DNA of 64,000 nt, taken from NCBI GenBank assembly GCA_036570425.1, contig DATCYF010000016.1, positions 1 to 64,000 of the forward strand. Reading direction: 5' to 3'. This document shows, one piece after another, positions 1-9,728 of this stretch (within the stretch, counting starts at the first letter, position 1; each line of letters opens with the position of its first letter). The DNA comes from Rhizorhapis sp036570425 (lineage in GTDB: Bacteria; Pseudomonadota; Alphaproteobacteria; Sphingomonadales; Sphingomonadaceae). The position numbers and the translations under genes were made by a program. The notes beneath the pieces were generated by a model. That model ran no database searches. It saw nothing but the letters and a program-made list of their open reading frames with translations, and had not been told where the DNA came from.

Positions 1-35
1 CCGCCATCTACCGATTGCCTGCCATTGGGAACTTC

Positions 36-1013
36 TTATTGTGGTTTCGGTATTGGTTCGGCTGTCGGGCTGCCGGGCAGTAGCCAATGGAAGGCGCGGC
101 GAAGCTGGGCAGTACCGTCATTTCGATACCATCGACCATGAGCAAGAATGACCCTGTGCGGCGCCAGGGCTATCATCTCCTGCACGGCAGCGCGCAGCCT
201 TCCTCGATTCCGCCAATAAGCCAGCCGCATGTCGCGCGGCATTCCGCCAAAAGGATCAAGCGTGCCGCCAAGCCGGATGAGCCACCGCATCCAACGCGAG
301 CCGATCTTGTCGGCTTCGAAATTCTCGATCAGGTCGGTCAGGATGAGGGTCTTGCTGGCATGATGGAAGAAATCCACCTCGGTGATGCCGTTGCCGCGAA
401 TTACCCATGTTTTCAGTTGATGGCACCACGGCCAGGCGGTGTCGTGATCGAGTGTAACGAAGGGGTAGTCGACGCGTCTTTTGGCTCGCTTTGGGATGCC
501 TGGCGCGAGAAAAACGCAGGCGTTTGGAAAGGCCCTCTTCCACTCACCTACCCACCAGTAGTGGATCGTGTTGGGGCCGATAATCCACTGCGGCGTCCCG
601 AGATCGTCAATTGCTGCGCGAAGCGTCGGGCTCAGCACCGTCGGCGAATGGATGAAGAGTCCTCCTTCGAGGCGAACGATTGTCATTCGCGTCGGAAATG
701 GCAGGCGAATACCCAGAGCGCCGAAGCCGATAAGCGGACCATCCACAATCCAGATGTCCCGGCACACCGGCTTCAGAACATTCAAAGGCGGATAGGTGAG
801 GTCGGCCAATGCGCTTTTGTTCCGCTTGAAACCCTTGGATACCAGACCGCTTTGTTGCCCTTCCTTTGCTTCCGTTCCATGCTGGTCTCCTTCAATCTGA
901 TCAGTTGCTGGAGTAACCTTGCTCACCCGTTCAACAGTCGGTTCGGACGGCAGTTCCGTAAAATGCCGAAGCGAAGGAAAGCGCTCGGGAAATGGGATGT
1001 GCACGCCATTCAT
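36..1013 (-). CDS. DUF4336 domain-containing protein
   Basis: A 325-residue soluble protein without a signal peptide. The C-terminal 230 residues read as the DUF4336 family, a metallo-hydrolase-like fold of unknown reaction: a hydrophobic strand with WIVDGPL, then FIHSPT, WIIGPNTIHYWW, a central HHASKTLILTDL segment and a late VILAHG strand. The His, Asp and His positions in HHASKTLILTDL and ILAHG resemble ligands of the metallo-beta-lactamase fold, but the full HxHxDH motif is not there. The first 70 residues are polar and low in conservation, so the true start may lie inside. It follows the MFS exporter gene on the same strand after about 40 bases and is probably cotranscribed with it. Family assignment is from memory of the motif pattern; function is unknown. 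Confidence 0.75.
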   Translation of the reverse strand: MNGVHIPFPERFPSLRHFTELPSEPTVERVSKVTPATDQIEGDQHGTEAKEGQQSGLVSKGFKRNKSALADLTYPPLNVLKPVCRDIWIVDGPLIGFGALGIRLPFPTRMTIVRLEGGLFIHSPTVLSPTLRAAIDDLGTPQWIIGPNTIHYWWVGEWKRAFPNACVFLAPGIPKRAKRRVDYPFVTLDHDTAWPWCHQLKTWVIRGNGITEVDFFHHASKTLILTDLIENFEADKIGSRWMRWLIRLGGTLDPFGGMPRDMRLAYWRNRGRLRAAVQEMIALAPHRVILAHGRWYRNDGTAQLRRAFHWLLPGSPTAEPIPKPQ

Positions 1014-1052
1014 GCGTGATCGCTTCCCGGTCAGATATTCGTGGTCGGCGGA

Positions 1053-2459
1053 TTAGCTTTCTCTTCCGAAGAGAATTTGCGGAGGTTCGGTGCCCTCTGC
1101 CGCGTTGAGGTCCGATAAACTGTCCGCCGGGTGGGAGGGGAGCGCGCCCTCTTCCAGCGTGCCTGCATAGGTGGCCGAAAGCAGCCGGTACTGCCGCGAG
1201 TTGAATGCAATCAGCGTCAACACCACGCCGAGCACGCCGGTCACGCTGAACACCAGGGCCATGCCGCCCTCCTGCCCGGTGCCGTACCATTCACCGATTG
1301 CCTGGGCGCCCGCGCCGGTTGTCATGAACGGGATCGCCAGGAACTGGGTGAGCGGGCCGATCAGAAACGCCGTCAGCGGCGCGGCCGATTGCTCCACCGA
1401 CTGTGCAAAGCCGAACACTCGCCCCTGCCGCTCGTAAGGCACGACCTTCTGCAGCGTGGTATGCTCCGCCGCCTCGGCGTAGGGGCCGAGGAACAGCCAG
1501 ATCACGCAGCCCACCGCAAGCAGCACGATCGAGGATTGAATCGTGAACACGCTCGCGACCGCCCATACCATCAGGTTGACCAGAAGCAGCGTGCGCAGCG
1601 GGTTCTTTCCGAGGCCAGTCCTGGCGATGGTCAGCCCGCTGACGATGAACGAGCACGAGGCGACCGCCCAGAGGATACCCCAGGCCTGCACGTTCATCAG
1701 CGAGAGTCCGTATGCGTCCATCAGCGCCATGAACACGCCGCCAAGGAAGTTGTTGAAGGTGGCGAAGAAGATCAGCGCGAACAGCCCCGGCACCGCGGCG
1801 ACCACGCGAATCGTGCCCTTCAGGTCCACTTCCTTGCGCCCGTCCGGCGCGGATGATGCGGGCTCGGGATCGTCGATGCGCACGGTCAGGAGGTGCAGGA
1901 AGACCAGCGCCGTGAAACCGATCGCCAGCACCAGGGTGCCACGAATCCCGTCCCAGGCGACGAGAAAGCCGCTGATACCCGAGGTCAGCAGGAATCCCAT
2001 CCCGGTCACCATGCCGACCAGCCCGTTCGCCTTGTCGCGCCTGTCCTCCTCGACCAGCGCAGTGACCAGCGTCGGCAGCGCGATCATGCGAATGTTGCCG
2101 CAGATTACGGCCAGCATCACAAGGAGTATGAATCCCCATAACGGGGCGCCCTCGACCCGCGCCAGCGCCCCTTCCGGCGCCAGCATATAGGCCGCCAGTG
2201 AACCAGCGTAGAGAACGAAGGAACCCGCGCTCGATGCCAGCATGATCCGTTTCTTGCGGTGATGATCCACCAGGCTGCCGAACCAGATCGCGAAGCCGGC
2301 GGTGAATACCAGGTAGATACCGCCGATCATGCCGGTGACAAATACCGAGCGCGTTTCCAGGAACGCCCAGAACACCAACGCGAACCAGACCGTGAAATTG
2401 ATCACGTTCTGCATCAGATTATTAGCGAGAATCAGATTGAAGGGGTCTATCCGGAGCAT
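1053..2459 (-). CDS. MFS transporter, EntS-like exporter family
   Basis: An integral inner-membrane protein of 468 residues with about 12 hydrophobic segments and the MFS motif-A-like loop GSLVDHHRKKRIML after the second segment. This architecture (MFS_3, related to the enterobactin exporter EntS and macrolide exporters) points to proton-driven export of a small molecule; the substrate cannot be read. The reading frame extends 25 codons further upstream, but the chosen ATG begins MLRIDPFNLILANN, which is where related proteins begin, and an AAGGAT-like ribosome site precedes it. The DUF4336 gene follows closely on the same strand. The C-terminal 40 residues are polar and acidic. The nearby RND operon has the same orientation but is separated by about 350 bases. 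Confidence 0.85.
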   Translation of the reverse strand: MLRIDPFNLILANNLMQNVINFTVWFALVFWAFLETRSVFVTGMIGGIYLVFTAGFAIWFGSLVDHHRKKRIMLASSAGSFVLYAGSLAAYMLAPEGALARVEGAPLWGFILLVMLAVICGNIRMIALPTLVTALVEEDRRDKANGLVGMVTGMGFLLTSGISGFLVAWDGIRGTLVLAIGFTALVFLHLLTVRIDDPEPASSAPDGRKEVDLKGTIRVVAAVPGLFALIFFATFNNFLGGVFMALMDAYGLSLMNVQAWGILWAVASCSFIVSGLTIARTGLGKNPLRTLLLVNLMVWAVASVFTIQSSIVLLAVGCVIWLFLGPYAEAAEHTTLQKVVPYERQGRVFGFAQSVEQSAAPLTAFLIGPLTQFLAIPFMTTGAGAQAIGEWYGTGQEGGMALVFSVTGVLGVVLTLIAFNSRQYRLLSATYAGTLEEGALPSHPADSLSDLNAAEGTEPPQILFGRES

Positions 2460-2814
2460 GGGGTGCCTATCCTTCGCACGGAACCCCGACGCAAGCGATT
2501 GGTAATTACCCGCCCAGTCCGGCCATCTTTCCAACGCGGAACGGATCCTGCTTTAAGACAAAATCGAAAAGCGGTGAGTCAACTGACGACCCGGTCCGAG
2601 CGACGCTCCATTGCGTTTTCAGGCTGTACCGTGGCGGTGGGGCGGAGCTGAACAAATGTCGCCGAGTGGAACGCAACCCTTGTTGCGATGTCTCCGCGCG
2701 TGATGTTGACCTATGCCGGGGCAGGGAATTCCACGCTCGTCCAGTGCGGCATTCTTGCTGCGCTTGCCAGCACCAAGGCATCCAAGGACTAGCGGTCACG
2801 ACCGGACGCGATGG
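2460..2814. other. intergenic region, no gene seen
   Basis: This 355-base spacer separates the start of the MFS gene from the end of the RND permease gene, both on the minus strand. It should carry the MFS promoter and the end of the RND transcript. I see no convincing open frame, hairpin with a T-run, or operator. Confidence 0.5.
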
Positions 2815-5800
2815 CTATAGGGGGTTTGTCGGGTCGGTGCGGTCCTGAGTGGCCCGGCCTGACAGCCATTGGCGGACCTGTCCGCCCAGTTGCTGCGTCC
2901 AGAGGAAGAAGAGGGGCGTGAACAGCGTGGCGATGAACGTCGCCGCCAGCATGCCGCCAATGATACCCGTGGCAATGGAGTGCCGCGCGTTGGCGCCTGC
3001 GCCGCTGCTGACGGCCAGCGGCAGCACGCCCAGAATGAAGGCGATTGACGTCATCACGATCGGTCGGAAACGAAGTCTGGCGGCTTCGATCGCGGCGTCG
3101 AAGGCGGTCCATCCGTCCCGTACCCGTTGCGAGGCGAATTCGACGATCAGGATGGCGTTCTTCGCGGCAAGCCCGATCAGGGTGATGAGGCCGATCTGGA
3201 GATAAAGGTCGTTCTGCAATCCCCGCAGCCACACGGCGGTCAGCGCCCCGAACATCGCGAACGGGATGGACAGGATGACAGCAAGCGGCAGGGCCAGCCG
3301 TTCATATTGCGCCGCAAGGATCAGAAAGACCATCAACATACCGAGAATATACAGGCCCGCCGAACTGCCTGCACTTTGCCGTTCGAGGAAGGCCTGTGTG
3401 CTCCATGCCAGGGTATAGCCATCCGGCAGGTGTTCGCTTGCAAGCTCCTCCATTGCATCCAGCGCCTGTCCGGAACTATATCCCGGCGCAGGGGCGCCGA
3501 GGACGCGGGCGGCCGGGAATACATTGTAGCGTTCGACCAGATCGGGGCCGGTCGTCATGCTCACCTGTGCGAGCGCGGTGACGGGTATCGGCTTGCCGTC
3601 GCGGCTGCGGACATAGACGTTGCGCAACCCTTCGGCGAAGGCACGATAGTCGGCATCGGCCTGCATCTGCACCCGATAGACCCGGCCATTGCGGTTGAAG
3701 TCATTGATGTAAAAGGAACTGAACGTGCTTTGCAGCGTGGCGAACAGGTCATCCACCGACACGCCCAGCAGCTTGGCCTGGTTGCGGTCGATGTCCAGCC
3801 GTAGCTGAGGCACCTGTGCACTAAAGCTGGTGAATACGCCGGCCAGTTCCTTCCGCCCTGCGGCGGCAGCCACCAGCTTGTTGGTGGCGGCTTCCAGTGC
3901 GCGATAGTCTGAACCGTTGCGGGACTGGACAAAAGCTTCGAATCCGCCTGTCGATGACAGCCCTTCGATCGGCGGCGGCGGGGCGCCGAATACGACCGCA
4001 TCCTTGATCCTGTCATTCAACGCCATGATCTCGGTCACCAGCGCGGGTGATTTCAGATGCTCCTCCTTTCGCTGGTCCCATGGTTTGAGCGTGACGAAGG
4101 AAAAGCCCATATTGGTCTTAGGCATGAACGTATAAGGATCGGCACCGCCGAACGAGATGGTCTCGTAAATGGCCGGGTGATCGGCAAGCGCCTTTTCTAT
4201 CTCCAGCATGACCTTGCTGGTGCGTTGCTGCGATGCTGCGGGGGGCAGGAAGGGCAGGGCGATGACATATCCCTGATCTTCTTCCGGCACGAGAGCGGCG
4301 GGAATGGAGCGCCACAGGCCTGCGGTCACGGCCAGCATGATGACGATGACGATGATGGCCCGTCCGCCATGCCGCATGAAAAAGCCCGCACCCCGCGTAT
4401 ACCAGGCGGTCAGTCCGTCAAAGCGTTGCTGCATAAGACTGAGCAGGCGGGGCGGGGCGCTGTGCGCCGGTTTGATGAGCAACGCGCACAAAGCGGGTGT
4501 CAGCGTGAGGGCGACAAAACCGGAGATAATCACCGATGCCGAAATGGTGATCGCGAACTGTCGGTAGATTTCCCCGATCAGGCCACCTAGAAACGCCACC
4601 GGCAGGAAAACGGCGGTCAGCACCAGCACGATGGCAATCAGCGGGCCGGTCACTTCCTGCATCGTCCGGCGGGTGGCTTCGCGGGCATCAAGACCTTCTG
4701 TCCGCATATGGCGTTCGACATTTTCGACCACGACGATCGCATCGTCCACCACGATGCCGATCGACAGCACCATGGCGAACAGCGTGGCGAGGTTGATCGA
4801 CGCGCCCAGCAGATACATGCCCGCCAGGGCGCCGGTCAGCGATACTGGCACGGCGAGGCAGGGGATCAGGGTTGTGCGCCAGTTCTGAAGAAAGAGGAAG
4901 ACGACCAGAAAGACCAGGATGATCGCTTCCCCCAGGGTCCAGAACACTTCCTTGATGGCGACGCGGACGAAATCGGTCGTGTCGAACGGGATGGACCAGC
5001 GCACCCCGGCGGGAAAAGCGTCATCCACCCGTTCCATCGTCGCGCGGACTTCGTCCGAAATGCCCACGACGTCCGCTCCGGGTCGAGGGAAGACCCCGAT
5101 GATCAGTGCAGGCTTGCCGCGCTGGGTGGTGAAACCGCTATAGTCCCGCGCGCCAAGCTCGACGCGCGCGACATCGCCCAGCCGGATGATCTTGCCGCCG
5201 CGTTCAGCCCGTAGGATGATCTGCTCAAACTCCTTGGGATCGGACAGGCGACCTTGCGTCGTGATGCTGATCGTCTCGTCGACGATGCGCGGCATCGGCT
5301 CTTCGCCGATCCGGCCCGTAGAAAACTGGCTATTCTGTTCCCGCACAGCGGATGCCACATCCATCGGCGTCAGGCCCGCAGATGCCAGCCGGTCGGGTTG
5401 CAGCCAGATCCGGATCGCATATTCCTTCATCCCGAAGGAATCGACAGAGCCGACGCCGGGAATACGGCGCAGTTCATCGACGATATTGACCAACGCATAA
5501 TTGGAGATGAAGCCGCTGTCATAGCGCCCGTCCGGGGAATCGATGGTCACATAGGATACAGCCGTCGCATTGAGCTTGCGGACGGTCAGGCCCTGGCGAC
5601 GCACTTCTTCCGGCAGGAGCGGCAATGCCGCCTGCACCCTGTTCTGGACGTCGATGACTGCCTTGTCGGGATCGAAGCCGATAGCAAAACTCGCGACCAG
5701 TTGCACATTGCCGTTCGGTGCCGTGGTGGAGCGCAGATAGATCATGCCTTCCGCCCCATTGACCTGCTGTTCCAGCGGCGCGGCAACGGTCTGGGCCGAT

Positions 5801-5967
5801 ACATCAGACGTCGCGCCGGGATAGGTGGTCGCGACTTCCACCATCGGTGGGAGGATGTCGGGGTAAAGTGCGATGGGGAGGGCGCGGGCAGCGACCAGTC
5901 CAGCGATGACGATAAAAGCGGACAGGACGCAGGCAAAGAGAGGCCGGTTGATGAAGCTTCCCATCAT
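2815..5967 (-). CDS. RND multidrug efflux permease (HAE1 family)
   Basis: A 1050-residue inner-membrane proton antiporter of the AcrB/MexF/OqxB type, the usual family length. It begins with a cytoplasmic MMGSFINRPLFA segment and TM1, followed by the porter region (PDILPPMVEVATTYPGA). The TM4 motif GIVVDDAIVVVENV carries the two proton-relay aspartates (AcrB D407/D408), and the TM10-12 part contains LIGLAAKNAILIVEFA with the conserved Lys. It would export amphiphilic compounds through a tripartite complex. The start overlaps the stop of the adaptor gene by four bases (ATGA), so the two are translationally coupled. No outer-membrane factor is encoded here; the TolC-family gene at 53.7 kb is a possible partner. 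Substrates are not deducible. Confidence 0.95.
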   Translation of the reverse strand: MMGSFINRPLFACVLSAFIVIAGLVAARALPIALYPDILPPMVEVATTYPGATSDVSAQTVAAPLEQQVNGAEGMIYLRSTTAPNGNVQLVASFAIGFDPDKAVIDVQNRVQAALPLLPEEVRRQGLTVRKLNATAVSYVTIDSPDGRYDSGFISNYALVNIVDELRRIPGVGSVDSFGMKEYAIRIWLQPDRLASAGLTPMDVASAVREQNSQFSTGRIGEEPMPRIVDETISITTQGRLSDPKEFEQIILRAERGGKIIRLGDVARVELGARDYSGFTTQRGKPALIIGVFPRPGADVVGISDEVRATMERVDDAFPAGVRWSIPFDTTDFVRVAIKEVFWTLGEAIILVFLVVFLFLQNWRTTLIPCLAVPVSLTGALAGMYLLGASINLATLFAMVLSIGIVVDDAIVVVENVERHMRTEGLDAREATRRTMQEVTGPLIAIVLVLTAVFLPVAFLGGLIGEIYRQFAITISASVIISGFVALTLTPALCALLIKPAHSAPPRLLSLMQQRFDGLTAWYTRGAGFFMRHGGRAIIVIVIMLAVTAGLWRSIPAALVPEEDQGYVIALPFLPPAASQQRTSKVMLEIEKALADHPAIYETISFGGADPYTFMPKTNMGFSFVTLKPWDQRKEEHLKSPALVTEIMALNDRIKDAVVFGAPPPPIEGLSSTGGFEAFVQSRNGSDYRALEAATNKLVAAAAGRKELAGVFTSFSAQVPQLRLDIDRNQAKLLGVSVDDLFATLQSTFSSFYINDFNRNGRVYRVQMQADADYRAFAEGLRNVYVRSRDGKPIPVTALAQVSMTTGPDLVERYNVFPAARVLGAPAPGYSSGQALDAMEELASEHLPDGYTLAWSTQAFLERQSAGSSAGLYILGMLMVFLILAAQYERLALPLAVILSIPFAMFGALTAVWLRGLQNDLYLQIGLITLIGLAAKNAILIVEFASQRVRDGWTAFDAAIEAARLRFRPIVMTSIAFILGVLPLAVSSGAGANARHSIATGIIGGMLAATFIATLFTPLFFLWTQQLGGQVRQWLSGRATQDRTDPTNPL

Positions 5968-7073
5968 CGCGTCGATTCGGACGCCAGGGCAGGCTTGACG
6001 GGCGTGCCGGGCTGCAACTTGAGCATGCCGGCCACGATAATCTTGTCAGCAGGTGCCACGCCCTTGATGATCCGTACCAGATTGACGAGGGGCGTACCCA
6101 GTGTGACGGGCTGCACCGTGGCCTTGTTCTGGGCATCGACCTTCCAGACATACGGACCTTCCGCCCCACGGGTGATGGCCCGCGCAGGCACGAACACCCC
6201 CTTGGGCGCGGGAATCCCGGTGACTTGCGCCTTGATGAACTGACCCGGCATGAGTTGCCTTGTCCCGTCCTTCAGCGTTGCGCGGACATTGACGGTCCCG
6301 GTATCGGGATGGACGCGGGTATCGACGAATGTTATCGGCGCCCGTCCGAGTTCGATTTGACCGTTATCGGCCATCAGGCGAACGAGAATGGTGCCGCCCT
6401 TCATCGCATCCTGCAGCAGTTGGGCTTCCTCCTGCGGCATGCCGAAATCGACATAGAGCGAGTCCGCCTGCGTGATGGTCGTCAGCAGACTGGATTCGGG
6501 TGATGTAGCGTCGATCAGGCTGCCTTCGGAGCGGCTTTCCGTGCCGGTGATGCCCGAAATCGGCGCACGGACATGGGTATAGGATAGGTCCAGCCGCGCC
6601 CTGTCCAATTCGGCGCGCGCACTGGCGACCGCAGAACGCGCCGCCATCAGGTCCGCCTCTGCCTGATCGCGCCCGCGTCCAGTGGCAAAACCGCTGCGGT
6701 GGAGGGAGGTAATGCGGGAATGTTGCTGTTCGGCATTGACCAGCCGCGCCCGCTCGATCCCCAATCGACCTTCGGCATTGCGTACGGCGGCGGCATAGGG
6801 TGCCGGGTCGATGCGAAACAGGGTGGTGCCTGCCGCCACTGTCGCGCCTTCTTCGAAAAGACGGCGTTCGAGAATGCCGGAAACACGGGCGTGGATGTCC
6901 ACTTCGCGCTGGCCCTTGGTGATTGCCGTATAGGCGAGGTGGAGCGTACGGTTCTGCTCGTTGGCGACAATGATATCGACCGCGACAGGGGCGGGGGCGG
7001 TCTCTTGTTCCGGGCTGCACGATAGCAACATGATCGGCAGCGCACACGCTGCCACTGTCCGCCCAAATATCAT
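5964..7073 (-). CDS. RND efflux periplasmic adaptor (membrane fusion protein)
   Basis: A 369-residue lipoprotein of the AcrA/MexE family. The N-terminus has a hydrophobic stretch ending in the lipobox LLSC, so the mature protein is anchored at Cys19. Next come a lipoyl half (VDIHARVSGILERRLFEEGA), a coiled-coil hairpin rich in Arg, Ala and Glu, the second lipoyl half (YTHVRAPISGITG), a beta-barrel region and a membrane-proximal domain (PGQFIKAQVTG). It bridges the RND pump and an outer-membrane channel. It is the first gene of a two-gene operon with the permease. No divergent TetR or LysR regulator is seen next to it, which is unusual for this pump type. Confidence 0.93.
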   Translation of the reverse strand: MIFGRTVAACALPIMLLSCSPEQETAPAPVAVDIIVANEQNRTLHLAYTAITKGQREVDIHARVSGILERRLFEEGATVAAGTTLFRIDPAPYAAAVRNAEGRLGIERARLVNAEQQHSRITSLHRSGFATGRGRDQAEADLMAARSAVASARAELDRARLDLSYTHVRAPISGITGTESRSEGSLIDATSPESSLLTTITQADSLYVDFGMPQEEAQLLQDAMKGGTILVRLMADNGQIELGRAPITFVDTRVHPDTGTVNVRATLKDGTRQLMPGQFIKAQVTGIPAPKGVFVPARAITRGAEGPYVWKVDAQNKATVQPVTLGTPLVNLVRIIKGVAPADKIIVAGMLKLQPGTPVKPALASESTR

Positions 7074-7471
7074 CAGCTTGCCACCCTCCCCATAGCCCTT
7101 TGTCTTCTGGGCTCAAGTACCGGATAGTAGGGGACGGTAAGCAGCGCAAGCAACTGCTGTATCGCCATTGTCAGACGCGCCGTAGAATAACTTTCTCATC
7201 TTTCCTGACAAAGGGGCTCAGGTTCACCGGCACGGGCAGGCATGCGGGGCATGGCGCTGATCAGGCCAAGATCGCCGTCGGTGCTGAACAACAGTAACCA
7301 ACGTCAGCCTATTTTAGCTTGCTAGCGGGCCAGCCGGACCGCTAACGGCCCGTTTTGAGGGACGGGAAACGAAAAGCTGCCTGTCCGAACCTGGGATAGG
7401 AAAATTAGCCGCCGATCGGCTGGGATGGGTCGGCTGCGGTCATGCGAAAGAATTCGCCATACTTGCTGCGT
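7074..7471. other. intergenic region with a GC-rich hairpin, no gene seen
   Basis: This 398-base spacer lies between the adaptor gene start and the end of the DUF3325-like gene. It holds short inverted repeats, for example CGGGCC at 7326-7331 with GGCCCG at 7347-7352 followed by TTTT on the plus strand. No plus-strand gene ends there, so a terminator role is doubtful. No credible open frame is visible; parts look like decayed sequence. Confidence 0.4.
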
Positions 7472-7771
7472 TCAGTCCGTGACGCTGAGCTGACGATCAG
7501 CGCGCCCGACGGCACGAAAGCAAAAGGCAGCAGCCCATCCAACCAGCGCGCATCCGCCGAGCCACATCAAGAAGGCTGCCGAATCGCCGGTAAGCGCGCA
7601 AACGATCCCCGGAACGCAGGCGATGACCGTGAGTATCCGCCGCCGGGAGGTGGCCATTCCGTTGCTATTCTTCTCCGCCGATCGTCGGCGCTTCGGATCA
7701 CCGATGCAGAGAAGAAGGATCGGAACCGCTGAGAGAGCGATGGCAGTCAGGATCGTAAGCGTCATGGTCAT
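7472..7771 (-). CDS. small membrane protein, DUF3325-like, iron-uptake locus
   Basis: A 99-residue protein with three likely membrane segments: about residues 5-24, 45-62 and 65-88. A basic GDPKRRRS loop follows the first one. Size, hydrophobic pattern and position fit the DUF3325 proteins that accompany PepSY and DUF3649 genes beside siderophore receptors. The ATG overlaps the stop of the PepSY gene by four bases, so it is the last gene of a coupled three-gene operon (DUF3649, PepSY, DUF3325). Its biochemical role is unknown. The family name is inferred partly from context. Confidence 0.7.
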   Translation of the reverse strand: MTMTLTILTAIALSAVPILLLCIGDPKRRRSAEKNSNGMATSRRRILTVIACVPGIVCALTGDSAAFLMWLGGCALVGWAAAFCFRAVGRADRQLSVTD

Positions 7772-9360
7772 GTCTGAACCGCGGCCCCCGTAGGCGCTTC
7801 GGCCTGTCGCCGCTTGCCGATCGCCTGCCAGCAGTTGCGGACCAGCCAGACGCCGGTCAGCAGGAAGGCGATGTCAAGCGTGGGGATGATCGGCTGGCCG
7901 ACCGCGATCGCTTCGCCCCAACCCGGGCCGCCGGCCGCGAACAAGCGAAGCAGCGGCAAAGCCAGCATGACGAGGCCGGTCGCGCTCTTCACCATCACGG
8001 TGAGCATATCATTGGAGGGCCCAAAAATGCCCATCAGGATGGTCAATGCCGATGCGATCAGGAACGCGGCAGTCGTCCAATAAACCGCCGACCCGAGCGG
8101 CATGGCGATCATGAAGGCGGCAGCTGACACTATCAGACCGAAGGGCAGACCGAAGCCGACGATCGACAGTGTTCGTTCCAGCCAGGCGAGCGAGCGCATC
8201 TCGTCCTTCCGCCGGACGATCCACAGCCGCATGCCGGTGAAGGTGACATAGCACATGGCAAAACCCAGCCCGAACCATATCGCCTTCGACAACATGCCGG
8301 CGAAATTACCAAAATGGAGCGGACCCATAATGCCGGTCAGCGTTCCCCCCAACGACGGGCGCGCGCCTACTGCGGGCTTGGCATGGGCGAAGGTCGCGCT
8401 GGCGCCATTGTAGAGTAACGCCACGGGTTCGATGTCGCTGGCTCTGGGATTGTGAAAGCTGGTGATTTCCGCGTCCGCCCGCCCGAAATTCTCAATCGCG
8501 ACGAAGGTCGGCGCTTCGCCCGTGCGGCGGATGGCGTCCGCCGTGATCCGGTCGAGATTGCCGATGGCGGCTGGCCGTGGATCGGGCTTGCCGGGGTTGC
8601 CGAACACCGCGTCGTTCAACGCCTGAACATCGCCGCTGAACGCCGCCATGGCGACGACTGGCACGCCGATCGTTCCGAAGAAGGAGAAGAAGCTGCCGGT
8701 GAAGGCCAGGATGAAGGCGAAGGGCAGGCTCCAGGTGCCTGCGACGCTGTGCCGGTCTCGGTCCACCAGTACCGGATTGGCGCGGGTGCGCAGCGTGAAG
8801 ATATCCTTGAACAGGTGCCGGTGGATCAGCAGGCCGGAAATCGCCGCGACCAGCATCGCAAGGCCCAATATGCCAGTCAGCAGCAGGCCCCAGGGATTTG
8901 GCACGTGCAGGCGGACATGGGTATCGACCAGGAAGCTGCTGAGCGCATCGTCATTGCGGGGGCCGAAGACTTCCTCGCTGGTGCCGTGCACGGTCCGATC
9001 GATACGCCCTTCGCCGTCCAGCTGATAGTAGATGCCGCGCTCAACCGGCGTTCCCTTCGCATCGATCTCGTGCCGGTGAAAGAACGCGCCGAGACCGTGA
9101 TCGCCGATCTCGAACAGATTGACGCCCTCATGATATTTGGCGGGCGTTATCGCGGACAGGCGGCGTACCGTGGCGTCGATCGGCTTTTCGAAGGCGGAAC
9201 GCGTCGTGACATGGCCCGCCGACCAGGCGCCGATCTCTTCGGCGAAAACGGCGGCAGTGCCGGTCAGCACGACGGCATAAAGCAGCAGGCCAAGCAGGAT
9301 GCCGGACCAGCCGTGCACCGCCACCATTGCCTTGGTCTCTTCCTTCTTCAGATGAATCAT
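7768..9360 (-). CDS. PepSY-associated TM helix protein (putative ferric-siderophore reductase)
   Basis: A 530-residue inner-membrane protein with an N-terminal signal-anchor (WSGILLGLLLYAVVLTGTAA), a PepSY-type periplasmic region, a second helix near GILGLAMLVAAISGLLIHRH, and further helices in the C-terminal half. Paired histidines near helix ends (such as LLIHRHLF) are suited to heme or metal binding, as in related reductases. The frame extends 115 codons upstream, but those codons overlap the DUF3649 gene antiphase and look non-native. The ATG chosen overlaps the DUF3649 stop by four bases. The locus, divergent from a TonB-dependent receptor, indicates a role in ferric-siderophore reduction or iron release. 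That role is known for relatives and inferred here. Confidence 0.85.
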   Translation of the reverse strand: MIHLKKEETKAMVAVHGWSGILLGLLLYAVVLTGTAAVFAEEIGAWSAGHVTTRSAFEKPIDATVRRLSAITPAKYHEGVNLFEIGDHGLGAFFHRHEIDAKGTPVERGIYYQLDGEGRIDRTVHGTSEEVFGPRNDDALSSFLVDTHVRLHVPNPWGLLLTGILGLAMLVAAISGLLIHRHLFKDIFTLRTRANPVLVDRDRHSVAGTWSLPFAFILAFTGSFFSFFGTIGVPVVAMAAFSGDVQALNDAVFGNPGKPDPRPAAIGNLDRITADAIRRTGEAPTFVAIENFGRADAEITSFHNPRASDIEPVALLYNGASATFAHAKPAVGARPSLGGTLTGIMGPLHFGNFAGMLSKAIWFGLGFAMCYVTFTGMRLWIVRRKDEMRSLAWLERTLSIVGFGLPFGLIVSAAAFMIAMPLGSAVYWTTAAFLIASALTILMGIFGPSNDMLTVMVKSATGLVMLALPLLRLFAAGGPGWGEAIAVGQPIIPTLDIAFLLTGVWLVRNCWQAIGKRRQAEAPTGAAVQT

Positions 9361-9683
9361 CTGGCTTTCTCCGCGGCCGGGACTGTAGCAAGCATGCGCG
9401 AGGCGACCAATCCGCCATGCACCAGGAAAAGGACGCCAGCGACCAGCGCGACCCGCGCGAGGCTGCGATCCAGGCAGGCGTGGAAGAACAGGCCGGCCCA
9501 GATCAACGGCGCCAGAACAAGCGGCACGGCCAGATTGTCGATGCCCGCCGCGCCGCCGGGCAGCCATAGCGGCATGCCGGCCAGCAGCGTCAATGCCACC
9601 AAGATCGCAACCGGTCCGGCCATGACGAAGCGCATCCACAGGCGGGAGCGGGAAGCGCGCGATGTTTCCGTCTGGTCGAGCAT
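9357..9683 (-). CDS. small membrane protein, DUF3649-like (iron transporter annotation)
   Basis: A 108-residue protein with three hydrophobic helices, at about residues 18-40, 51-70 and 76-98. It is the first gene of the operon leading into the PepSY gene, which it overlaps by four bases. Genes of this size and position beside TonB-dependent siderophore receptors are usually DUF3649 members, loosely labelled iron uptake proteins; no mechanism is established. A GGGAAAGA ribosome site precedes the ATG. The divergent promoter region with the receptor gene contains a Fur-like inverted repeat, so iron-regulated expression is likely. Confidence 0.75.
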   Translation of the reverse strand: MLDQTETSRASRSRLWMRFVMAGPVAILVALTLLAGMPLWLPGGAAGIDNLAVPLVLAPLIWAGLFFHACLDRSLARVALVAGVLFLVHGGLVASRMLATVPAAEKAR

Positions 9684-9728
9684 TCTTTCCCAGTAGGCAG
9701 GTCAATAACGCTTGGCAAGAAAAATGCT

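Noticed and set aside
87..1019. 310-codon plus-strand frame opposite the DUF4336 gene
   Set aside because: The minus-strand protein matches a known family; the plus frame does not look like a folded protein.
5254..6243. 329-codon plus-strand frame across the RND adaptor/permease junction
   Set aside because: It is antisense to two clear RND proteins and has no recognisable content.
7326..7356. CGGGCC/GGCCCG hairpin followed by TTTT
   Set aside because: It is oriented as a plus-strand terminator but no plus-strand gene ends there, so it was not called a terminator.
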